Positions 7,357 to 13,745 of a stretch of 34,367 nucleotides of DNA are shown piece after piece. The DNA is from an uncultured Lachnospiraceae bacterium. Its GTDB lineage: Bacteria > Bacillota > Clostridia > Lachnospirales > Lachnospiraceae. The translations under genes and the position numbers were made by a program. A model generated the notes under the pieces. It was not told where the DNA came from. It saw only the letters and a list, made by a program, of their open reading frames with translations, and searched no databases. The DNA lies in the NCBI GenBank assembly GCA_945949045.1, contig CAMFDG010000021.1:1-34367 (forward strand), read 5' to 3'. The first letter of the stretch is position 1; each line of letters starts with the position of its first letter.

Positions 7357-7867
7357 GAAAACTTGCCGCACTGATTTTCGAGCGGCCCCGCCTGCCGCCG
7401 GGATTCTCCGGGGATGGCTGGCGGAACAGTTCGCGCAAATTGCGTACATTTGTCAGGTATCGAATTTCGGCTTCAAGTTTGTATACATTCGACAGCCGGA
7501 CGCTTCTGCAGTGGCGCCCGTCTATGACAGACGCTCTCATGATTCCTGCACCTAGTGCGAGTAAATGCCTCCATCCACAGAGTTTATCAGGCACGGGAAA
7601 TACAAACGCGCTACGCTTAAACGTGTATTCCCCGTGCCCACTTTTGTGGATGGAGGCATTAACTCGCACACGGTTTGGAATAAATCGAGCGTCTGTCATA
7701 GACGGGCGCCACTGCAGAAGTGTCCGGCTGTCGAATGAACGAAGATTATCTAAGGAGCCGAAATCCGATACCTGACAAATCTGCAATTTGGTGCGAGTTC
7801 CGCCAGCCATCCCCGGAGAATCCCGGCGGCAAGCGGGGCCGCTCGAAAATCAGTGTGGCAAGTTTTC
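7357..7867. repeat. 511-bp segmented palindrome (giant foldback element or structured RNA)
   Basis: The whole segment is an inverted repeat of five blocks. The pairs are 7357-7427 with 7797-7867 (71 bp, 2 mismatches), 7448-7472 with 7756-7780 (25 bp, 1), 7486-7536 with 7687-7737 (51 bp, 1), 7555-7578 with 7646-7669 (24 bp, 1) and 7590-7603 with 7625-7638 (14 bp, 1). The apex is 7604-7624. Sequences between blocks (7-20 nt per side) do not match across arms. The repeat ends sharply and is flanked on both sides by AAG (7354-7356, 7868-7870), a possible 3-bp target duplication. The stop codon of the gene to the right straddles the boundary. Open frames inside on both strands are by-products of the symmetry. 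No transposase is present, so a non-autonomous mobile element or a long hairpin RNA are the main options. Confidence 0.9.
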
Positions 7868-8213
7868 AAGTCTCAATCTCGGGATGCCAGGAGGTTGTCA
7901 CCTGCCACAAGTCGGGCTCCTTCTGCCCCCAGACAAATAATTCCTTCATCTGGTCATCAAACTCCTCCCCCGGCTCATAGCGTTTCAGCATTGTCAGAAG
8001 ATATTCTTCCTTCTCATTCTCAGGTGACAGGCAGTCCACCTTCTCCAGGATAGCGGCAGACAGTTCCTGTGGTTTCTGCTCCCGGCTCAGCTCCAGTCCG
8101 TACAGCTTCTGCACAAGCCCTGCCGCATAATAGAACTCATAATTTCCTAACATCACAGACTTCTGTAAATTGCATTTAATAATAACGCTCTGACGCGCGA
8201 TCGATGTAACCAT
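7866..8213 (-). CDS. Hypothetical small protein ending at the palindrome, 115 aa
   Basis: The start at 8213 is chosen for its GGAAGGGGAG site; the longer open frame upstream overlaps spoVAB antisense and has no such site. The protein is soluble and mostly helical: MVTSIARQSVIIKCNLQKSV, then NYEFYYAAGLVQKLYGLELS, then an acidic C-terminal half rich in Glu and Trp. It may belong to one of the small Clostridia-specific DUF families, but I do not recognise it with confidence. It follows spoVAB by 80 bases on the same strand. Its TGA stop uses two bases of the palindrome, so the element may have trimmed or replaced its original C-terminus. Confidence 0.65.
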   Translation of the reverse strand: MVTSIARQSVIIKCNLQKSVMLGNYEFYYAAGLVQKLYGLELSREQKPQELSAAILEKVDCLSPENEKEEYLLTMLKRYEPGEEFDDQMKELFVWGQKEPDLWQVTTSWHPEIET

Positions 8214-8293
8214 GGCGCTCCCCTTCCTTTTTCTTTTGTTGTAACTATTCAGAACCCCTTTTGTTACATATTTTAGCACAAATCCCGACTTTT

Positions 8294-8752
8294 TTACCAG
8301 TATTTCGGAAGCCCGTATCCAAAGAAAAAATAGTAGAAGGCACCTGTCATTTTCCCCAAAGCCATGGCTGTCATGACGAGCTGCAGCCCCCGCTTCATAT
8401 AGAGCCTGCGGAACAGAATGGGAAATGTGTTCAGAATTTCTGCCAGGGCAACGGAGATACATCCCACAAATATTCCTGCAGAGATTCCATACAGCCCCAG
8501 AAGGAAATGCCCCAGCCATACCATCGGAAACTGTGCCTTCCAGTCAACAACGGAAAAAACGGCACCTGTCAGTACACCGAGAACAATCATATTTTCTATG
8601 GTAAAAATGTGATCCGCAAGACAGCTCTTTTTAATTATGCGGGGAATTACGCCAATGACAAGCAGGAAAGCGAAAGTTCCCGCGGAGATAGCCACGCCGC
8701 AGGCGAAAGTAATAAGCACCATCAGAACAGTTTTAAGAAACATCATGCTCAT
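8294..8752 (-). CDS. spoVAB: Stage V sporulation protein AB
   Basis: A 152-aa membrane protein with about four or five hydrophobic segments. It resembles SpoVAB: GVAISAGTFAFLLVIGVIPR near the N-terminus, ENMIVLGVLTGAVFS in the middle, then LGLYGISAGIFVGCISVALAEILNTFPIL. SpoVAB is an accessory part of the SpoVA dipicolinate channel, made in the forespore. The ATG at 8752 follows GAAAGGGG and lies inside the end of spoVAA (20-base overlap), so translation is coupled. In the classical operon spoVAC would follow; here a 115-aa orphan and the palindrome follow instead. Confidence 0.85.
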   Translation of the reverse strand: MSMMFLKTVLMVLITFACGVAISAGTFAFLLVIGVIPRIIKKSCLADHIFTIENMIVLGVLTGAVFSVVDWKAQFPMVWLGHFLLGLYGISAGIFVGCISVALAEILNTFPILFRRLYMKRGLQLVMTAMALGKMTGAFYYFFFGYGLPKYW

Positions 8753-9380
8753 GCCCCTTTCTTCCTGCATTCTCGATAAATGTGGTGTCTACATCCTTTT
8801 CGTATTTGCGCATCTCTACCTGAATCGGTGTCGGATCGGAGGTTATCTTTTTTCTTCCTATATGGTTAAAGAAAACAAGAATACCGACAGCCAGCCCCAG
8901 ACAGTAGCACACCTCAATTTCCGTCACATTCGGTTTATTCACTCCCATGATCTGTCCGTAAAAGCGGTCAAACACTTCCCCGATGGATATATCATTGTTG
9001 AATGCCATGATGGTAAAAGCCGATCCCAGAAAGATTAAGAGGCACACAGCCCCAACCTTCAAACACTCCAGCCATTTCGGAGCCGGCGGCCGGTCTATAT
9101 ATTCCACTACAAAATCCTGCTCTCCGTAGCTGACCACCTCCACCTGGGGATAATCATTCTGGATCAGTTCGATGATTTTTAAAATGGAAAAAACCTCAAT
9201 TCTCTTTTTCTTTGCTTCTTCATTCTTTTGAAATGTATAAAAAGTTTTATTTTTGATTCCGGCACAGATTGCCGGATCCGAGCACTGTACGGACATAACA
9301 TCCTGTATTTTCACCTGTGGTTCGCGGCAGACACTGTTTCGCTCCGCCTTCACATATACCGTTTCACACTTTTCCTTCAT
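8733..9380 (-). CDS. spoVAA: Stage V sporulation protein AA
   Basis: A 215-aa protein matching SpoVAA architecture. A soluble N-terminal domain (about 1-110) includes KIQDVMSVQCSDPAICAGI and VFSILKIIELIQNDYPQVEV. Two membrane segments follow (about 117-137 and 165-185), with FNNDISIGEVFDRFYGQIMG between them and FFNHIGRKKITSDPTPIQVE after the second. The N-terminus carries extra cysteines (MKEKCE, SVCRE). The start at 9380 has AAGAGGTG upstream. A sigma-G/F-like promoter lies immediately upstream, consistent with forespore expression. It overlaps spoVAB. Confidence 0.87.
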   Translation of the reverse strand: MKEKCETVYVKAERNSVCREPQVKIQDVMSVQCSDPAICAGIKNKTFYTFQKNEEAKKKRIEVFSILKIIELIQNDYPQVEVVSYGEQDFVVEYIDRPPAPKWLECLKVGAVCLLIFLGSAFTIMAFNNDISIGEVFDRFYGQIMGVNKPNVTEIEVCYCLGLAVGILVFFNHIGRKKITSDPTPIQVEMRKYEKDVDTTFIENAGRKGHEHDVS

Positions 9381-9410
9381 TACACACCTCTTACACATAG
9401 TTTTCTTGTC

Positions 9411-9440
9411 TATTATGTCTGTTTTCATAAAATTTATGTA
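9411..9440 (-). promoter_or_regulatory. Putative sigma-G/F-type forespore promoter for spoVAA-spoVAB
   Basis: On the minus strand a -35-like TACATA (9435-9440) and -10-like CATAATA (9411-9417) are 17 bp apart. Forespore sigma factors prefer TGMATA and CATNNTA at this spacing, so five of six -35 bases and the whole -10 fit. It is 30 bases from the spoVAA start. It overlaps the region between the divergent thrE promoter and spoVAA. Confidence 0.5.
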
Positions 9441-9444
9441 ATGG

Positions 9445-9473
9445 TTGACTTTGTACCAAATTGGGCATACATT
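9445..9473 (+). promoter_or_regulatory. Promoter of the threonine/serine exporter genes
   Basis: Plus strand -35 TTGACT (9445-9450), 17-bp spacer, -10 TACATT (9468-9473). It ends 30 bases before the chosen start codon at 9504, leaving room for the AAGGAG ribosome site at 9488-9493. Confidence 0.55.
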
Positions 9474-9503
9474 GAATGTATGAAAAAGAAGGAGATTACA
9501 AAA

Positions 9504-10277
9504 ATGGCTCACACCAAGGAAATCCTGACCCTCGCGGTAGAGATTGCCGACACTATGCTTAGAAGCGGTGCCGAAATCTATCGGGTGGAGGATTCTGTAA
9601 TTCATATACTGGAGGCCTACGGCTTGGAAGATTTCGACGTATATGTGCTTTCCAACGGCATTTTTGCCAGTGCCAATGAGAACCGGGAGGATGCCTGCAG
9701 CATGGTGCGCCATGTGCCAATGGCTGCCACACAGCTCAACCGGGTGGTTGCTTTGAACCAATTGGTCCGGGACATTTGTGACCACAAATGCACCCTGCCG
9801 GAGGCAAACCTCCGCCTGCAGAAATGTCGTGATCTTTCGCCCTATTCCCGCGGAATCACCATTTTTGCCTGTGGCGTGGTATGTGCTGCCTTCTCCCTGA
9901 TGTTTGGCGGAAGCATGCTGGATGGCCTCTTTTCCTTCGGCATTGGACTTCTGGAACAGCTCTTTTTGCTTGCCTGCAAAAAGTACAAGGTATCACGCTT
10001 CCTCACAACCGTATATACCAGTGTGATTATTTCACTTCTGTGTATCTTTTCGGTAATAACGAGGCTTCCCATCCACTATGACAAGCTTGTGGTCGGGGCT
10101 ATCATGCCCATCGTACCGGGAATTGTGTTTACCACGTCAATCCGCGACTTTTACAATGAAGATTACCTGTCCGGCAGTATTCATCTGATTGATGCGCTCC
10201 TGACAGCACTTTGTATTGCAGTGGGCGTTTCGCTTCCGATTCTGCTATTTCGTTATCTGGGAGGGTTCTGGTTTTGA
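9504..10277 (+). CDS. Threonine/serine exporter, N-terminal subunit (ThrE_1 type)
   Basis: A 257-aa protein of the ThrE/DUF1212 family, split into two polypeptides as is common in Firmicutes. The N-terminal soluble half (about 1-115) has the family features EIADTMLRSGAEIYRVEDSV and LSNGIFASAN. About five membrane segments follow (from FACGVVCAAFSLMF on), including VGAIMPIVPGIVFTTSIRDF. The family exports threonine and serine using the proton gradient, in the cytoplasmic membrane. The ATG at 9504 is chosen for its AAGGAG site; ATG 9480 in frame has none. Its stop overlaps the start of the second subunit. Confidence 0.88.
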   Translation: MAHTKEILTLAVEIADTMLRSGAEIYRVEDSVIHILEAYGLEDFDVYVLSNGIFASANENREDACSMVRHVPMAATQLNRVVALNQLVRDICDHKCTLPEANLRLQKCRDLSPYSRGITIFACGVVCAAFSLMFGGSMLDGLFSFGIGLLEQLFLLACKKYKVSRFLTTVYTSVIISLLCIFSVITRLPIHYDKLVVGAIMPIVPGIVFTTSIRDFYNEDYLSGSIHLIDALLTALCIAVGVSLPILLFRYLGGFWF

Positions 10278-10747
10278 ATTATTTGATTCAGTTTATTGTG
10301 GCGATGACGGCCACAGTTGCAGTTGCCATACTATTTGCCACGCCAAAGAAAGAGCTTCTTTTTTGCGGTCTGAGTGGTGCCATCAGCTGGATTGTCTATT
10401 ATGTGGTAGATGAGAAATCCGGCAACACCGTGGCGGCATGCCTCGCAGCCACCTTTATCCTGACGGTTTTTTCCCGTGCCCTTGCGGTCCTTCGGAAAAA
10501 TCCCGCCACCATTTATCTGCTCTCCGGCATCTTTACCCTGGTTCCGGGAGCCGGCGTCTATTATACGGTGTACTATCTGATTTCCGGAGACCGGGCACAG
10601 TTCGCCTCCAAAGGATTAGAAACCTTCGAGATCGCTCTGGCCATCGTATTTGGAATCATTTTCGGCTTTGCCATCCCGGAAGCCCTTTTCCACCGGCATA
10701 CCCACGGAAAACAAGCCAAAAGAGCCGCAGATTCCCAGAAACTTTAG
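10274..10747 (+). CDS. Threonine/serine exporter, C-terminal subunit (ThrE_2/DUF3815 type)
   Basis: A 157-aa membrane protein with about five hydrophobic segments that pairs with the preceding gene to make a full ThrE-type transporter. Family features are FATPKKELLFCGLSGAISWI near the N-terminus and LSGIFTLVPGAGVYYTVYYL in the middle. The reading frame has no ATG at its proper N-terminus. A TTG at 10274 overlaps the upstream stop as TTGA and lies 9 bases after GGGAGGG, so I chose it. The overlap couples translation of the two subunits. A hairpin terminator follows. Confidence 0.85.
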   Translation: MNYLIQFIVAMTATVAVAILFATPKKELLFCGLSGAISWIVYYVVDEKSGNTVAACLAATFILTVFSRALAVLRKNPATIYLLSGIFTLVPGAGVYYTVYYLISGDRAQFASKGLETFEIALAIVFGIIFGFAIPEALFHRHTHGKQAKRAADSQKL

Positions 10748-10756
10748 GCTGCAGAC

Positions 10757-10803
10757 AAAAAGCCGTTACAGATGGTCTCTCCCACCTGCAACGGCTTATT
10801 TCT
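10757..10803. terminator. Bidirectional terminator between convergent genes
   Basis: AGCCGTT (10761-10767) pairs with AACGGCT (10790-10796), with extra inner pairs. It is flanked by AAAAA on the left and TTATTTCT on the right. It lies between the plus-strand exporter and the minus-strand alarmone synthetase gene, so it can stop both. Confidence 0.8.
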
Positions 10804-10816
10804 ATGGCTTTTCTTT

Positions 10817-11503
10817 CTATGAAATTTCTTTGGTTTCTTCGTCCTGCTGTACATCCTCCCAGACCACCTGCCTGGCCTTCGCCTCCAGGATTGCTTCATT
10901 CAGCTGCAGCATTTTTGCATCCAGATCCGACACGATCTCTGCGCAGGCTCTCAGGTCACGGCTGATATACTCCGGTGCATTTCCCTCAAATTTATAGTAT
11001 ATTTTATGCTCAAGACTGGCCCAGAAATCCATGGCAATGGTACGGATCTGAATTTCCACTTTCGTGTCCACCACCCGGTCCGAAAGGAAGATGGGGACGG
11101 TCACGTGCATATGGAAGCTCTTATAACCGCTTGCCTTCGGATGCTTTATGTAATCCTTAATGGAAATTACCGTAAGATCATTCTGCTTACCGATCATCTC
11201 AGCCAGACGATAAATATCCGAAGTAAAGGAACAGACAATACGGATTCCCGCAATGTCATTGATATAATTGACCATGTTCTCAATGGTGCTCTCATATCCG
11301 TCTCTCTTAAGCTTCTTGACGATACTCTCCGGTGTCTTGATTCTCTTCTTAATGTATTCTATGGGATTATACTTATGTATGTGAACAAACTCGTCATTGA
11401 GGATATCAAGCTTCGTGCCGACCTCCTTTAACGCCGAGTTATACAGAAACATGACAGTCTCCCAGCTGTCAATGTCCTCATTCAGCATCTGTGATGTACT
11501 CAT
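10817..11503 (-). CDS. Small alarmone synthetase (RelP/RelQ-type GTP pyrophosphokinase)
   Basis: A 228-aa single-domain (p)ppGpp synthetase; the enzyme transfers pyrophosphate from ATP to GDP or GTP. The synthetase motifs are visible: KKRIKTPESIVKKLKRDGY, INDIAGIRIVCSF, IKDYIKHPKASGYKSFHMHV and VEIQIRTIAMDFWASLEHKI. There is no HD hydrolase or TGS/ACT domain, so it is a small synthetase, not a long RelA/SpoT. The acidic C-terminal tail (WEDVQQDEETKEIS) resembles RelQ-like proteins. AAGGAGGGGG precedes the start. It stands alone. The promoter is not clear; a TAGAAT-like -10 lies near 11535. Confidence 0.9.
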   Translation of the reverse strand: MSTSQMLNEDIDSWETVMFLYNSALKEVGTKLDILNDEFVHIHKYNPIEYIKKRIKTPESIVKKLKRDGYESTIENMVNYINDIAGIRIVCSFTSDIYRLAEMIGKQNDLTVISIKDYIKHPKASGYKSFHMHVTVPIFLSDRVVDTKVEIQIRTIAMDFWASLEHKIYYKFEGNAPEYISRDLRACAEIVSDLDAKMLQLNEAILEAKARQVVWEDVQQDEETKEIS

Positions 11504-11606
11504 GCTGCCCCCTCCTTACTATTACTCCATTATTCTAACATACTTCCCCTTGAAAAAGGGAAAATCCCCCTATATTTTAGAAAATCTTAATGGTTATCAC
11601 AGGTTT

Positions 11607-11870
11607 CTAATCCTCATGGAGTACTTGCATTTCCAGATAGTCGAAGTCAATCTCCTCCACGAAATTATCCTTACTGAATCTCGTTTTCGCATGACGCTTA
11701 AATTCCTCCACATTGGCATCCAGCCAGATGGGTTTCCCCAGGTCGAATTTCAGGCATGCCTCCTCCAATGCCCGAAAAATTTTGTGGGTTCTGGTATCCT
11801 CGCTGTCATCTTCAATGGTCTCTGTGCGAAGCAGATGGGCATCCGACCAGATCTTAAACCATATCGTCAT
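11607..11870 (-). CDS. Conserved-looking small protein, 87 aa
   Basis: A soluble, charged protein that starts (MTIWFKIWSDAHLL) one base after the trmH-type gene stops, so it is translationally coupled. Recognisable blocks are EDDSEDTRTHKIFRALEEAC, FDLGKPIWLDANVEEFKRHA and FVEEIDFDYLEMQVLHED. I recall closely similar hypothetical proteins in Lachnospiraceae but know of no function. A longer frame reaches back into the neighbouring gene and is discounted. Co-expression with an rRNA/tRNA methyltransferase is the only clue. Confidence 0.75.
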   Translation of the reverse strand: MTIWFKIWSDAHLLRTETIEDDSEDTRTHKIFRALEEACLKFDLGKPIWLDANVEEFKRHAKTRFSKDNFVEEIDFDYLEMQVLHED

Positions 11871-11871
11871 A

Positions 11872-12648
11872 TTACTTCCTCCTCTGGCGGCTGCACTCAT
11901 ACATAAGAAGTGCCGCAGAAACCGCCGCATTTAATGACTCCACCTGTCCCTGCATCGGAATACGGATATAGGAATCTGCCATCCCTGCAGTTGCATCTGT
12001 AAGGCCGTTTCCCTCATTTCCGATCAGAAAACCGCAGGGTTTCCTATAGTCAAAAGCATCATATGGCGCTGTTCCCTGAAGGTGTGCCGCATACAGACAA
12101 ACCCCGTCTGCCTTCAGCCGCTTCAGAGTCTCCCCCAGCTCCTCAGCCACCAGAAAAGGTACCCGGTATATGCTTCCCATGGTGGAGCGAATGGTTTTGG
12201 GATTGAACAGATCCACCGTGGTCCTGCTCATGATGACCCCGGTAATACCAGCCCCCTCCCCGGTCCGAAGCATCGTACCCAGATTTCCCGGATCCTGTAT
12301 TCCCTCCAGAATCAGTAAATGCGTGCGTTCTCCCTCCAGAAGCTGCTCATAGGAATATTCCGGCATACGGATCACTGCCAGAATTCCCTGGGGCGTCTGG
12401 GTATCCGATACATTTTTAAATACCGTATCAGAAACCTCCTCGTACCGGCATCCTTCCAAAATTCTTCTGTGCTCCTCATTTTCCAGAAACCCGGAAGAGA
12501 CATAGACCTGAAGCACCTGTTCCCTCGGTGCCTCTTCAAACATTTTGATGCCTTCCACCACAAAGGCCTTCTGCTTTTTGCGTTCCTTTGCTTTTTTCAT
12601 CAGCGTGGTCAGATTCTTCATCTGCTGGTTTGAGGTACTTGTTATCAT
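11872..12648 (-). CDS. TrmH-family (SpoU) RNA 2'-O-methyltransferase
   Basis: A 258-aa SPOUT methyltransferase. An N-terminal substrate-binding domain (KNLTTLMKKAKERKKQKAFVVEG, about 11-33) precedes the knotted catalytic domain. The three motifs are ILEGIQDPGNLGTMLRT (about 113-129), FLIGNEGNGL (about 207-216) and IPMQGQVESLNAAVSAALLM (about 231-250), which bind S-adenosylmethionine. The family methylates ribose in 23S rRNA or tRNA; the exact target cannot be read from sequence. Its GGGGGA ribosome site begins right after the T-tract of the pfkA terminator, leaving no room for a promoter in between. Confidence 0.9.
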   Translation of the reverse strand: MITSTSNQQMKNLTTLMKKAKERKKQKAFVVEGIKMFEEAPREQVLQVYVSSGFLENEEHRRILEGCRYEEVSDTVFKNVSDTQTPQGILAVIRMPEYSYEQLLEGERTHLLILEGIQDPGNLGTMLRTGEGAGITGVIMSRTTVDLFNPKTIRSTMGSIYRVPFLVAEELGETLKRLKADGVCLYAAHLQGTAPYDAFDYRKPCGFLIGNEGNGLTDATAGMADSYIRIPMQGQVESLNAAVSAALLMYECSRQRRK

Positions 12649-12659
12649 AAAATCCCCCG

Positions 12660-12688
12660 AAAAAAAGACGGCCGATTCCTCGGCCGCC
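12660..12688 (-). terminator. Terminator after pfkA
   Basis: On the minus strand GGCGGCCGA and TCGGCCGTC form a 9-bp stem (one G-U pair) with a 4-nt loop, followed by TTTTTTTC. It lies 24 bases after the pfkA stop and only 11 bases before the trmH-type start codon. Confidence 0.9.
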
Positions 12689-12711
12689 CTGTGTGTTGTT
12701 CTCTTTCCTGC

Positions 12712-13683
12712 TTATACCAAAGACTTGGAAATCTGATACATATACTCGTCTACGCCCTTCTTCATGGCAAGTGCCTCATCAATATCAAAATCAACAAATT
12801 CGCCGCCGTTGTGTGCTACCACACGGTTGCTCTTGCCCTCACAGAGAAGGTCAACAGCCATTGCCCCCATGGTTGTTGCGTAAACACGATCCTTACAGGT
12901 TGGGCTTCCGCCTCGCTGCATATGTCCGAGGATCGTTGCACGGGTCTCAATACCGGTAGCTTCCTCAATTCTCTTGGCCATGCTCTGGGAATGTCCGATT
13001 CCCTCAGCATTGATGATAATATAGTGCTGCTTTCCGTTCTTTCTGGCATCCACTACCTGATCGATCAGACGCTGCTCATCGTAATCATATTTCTCCGGAA
13101 GAAGAACCTCCTCCGCACCATTGGCAAGACCGCACCACAGTGCGATGTGCCCTGCGCCACGTCCCATAACCTCGATGATGGAACATCTTTCATGGGAGGT
13201 AGAAGTATCACGAACCTTATCGATAGCCTCCATTGCCGTGTTTACTGCCGTATCAAAACCGATGGTATAATCGGTACATGCAATATCCAGATCAATGGTA
13301 CCCGGAACGCCGATGGTGTTGATTCCCAACGCAGCAAGCTTCTGGGCTCCCTGGAAAGAACCGTCACCACCAATGACAACAATCGCGTCAATTCCGTGTT
13401 TTTTACAGATCTCAGCCCCCTTCTCCTGTCCTTCCGGGGTCACAAACTCCATACAACGGGCAGTCTGTAAAATCGTACCACCGCGGGATATGGTATCAGA
13501 AACGCTCTTTGCATCCATCTCAACGATCTCCTCGTTTAAGAGGCCAGCATACCCTCTCTTGATTCCTACCACTCTCTTCCCTTTGGAAAGACCCTGACGG
13601 ACAACGGCGCGAATTGCCGCATTCATTCCCGGAGCATCTCCTCCGCTGGTCAGTACACCGATTGTATTGATCTCTTTTGCCAT
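12712..13683 (-). CDS. pfkA: ATP-dependent 6-phosphofructokinase
   Basis: A 323-aa PfkA that phosphorylates fructose-6-phosphate, the committed step of glycolysis. Motifs are TSGGDAPGMNAAIRAVVR (12-29), VIGGDGSFQGA (103-113, with Gly rather than Asp as expected for ATP use), PGTIDLDI (127-134) holding the catalytic Asp131, and MGRGAGHIALWCG. The classical TIDND has Leu at position 132 here. I believe this is a lineage feature, not a defect. The start at 13683 follows GGAGG; a frame-compatible ATG at 13710 has no site. It follows dnaE by 62 bases, a pairing often seen in Clostridia. Confidence 0.95.
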   Translation of the reverse strand: MAKEINTIGVLTSGGDAPGMNAAIRAVVRQGLSKGKRVVGIKRGYAGLLNEEIVEMDAKSVSDTISRGGTILQTARCMEFVTPEGQEKGAEICKKHGIDAIVVIGGDGSFQGAQKLAALGINTIGVPGTIDLDIACTDYTIGFDTAVNTAMEAIDKVRDTSTSHERCSIIEVMGRGAGHIALWCGLANGAEEVLLPEKYDYDEQRLIDQVVDARKNGKQHYIIINAEGIGHSQSMAKRIEEATGIETRATILGHMQRGGSPTCKDRVYATTMGAMAVDLLCEGKSNRVVAHNGGEFVDFDIDEALAMKKGVDEYMYQISKSLV

Positions 13684-13745
13684 TACTAACTTCCTCCGTA
13701 TATTATTCATTAAGATAAAGCTCTTTAATCTGTTCTATTTTATAC

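Noticed and set aside
7334-7810. Long open frames on both strands inside the 511-bp palindrome (158 and 111 codons)
   Set aside because: Their translations share the same words on opposite strands (for example SRTLLQWRPSMTDA) because the DNA is an inverted repeat. They have no ribosome sites, and the composition is not protein-like.
9381-9785. N-terminal extension of SpoVAA to 9785
   Set aside because: The added frame runs antisense through the exporter gene and has no ribosome site. The ATG at 9380 gives the usual SpoVAA length.
12712-13683. PfkA with Leu in place of Asn in the TIDND motif as a damaged enzyme
   Set aside because: Both catalytic aspartates are kept, all other motifs are intact, and I believe the GTIDLDI form is common in this lineage, so it is probably normal.
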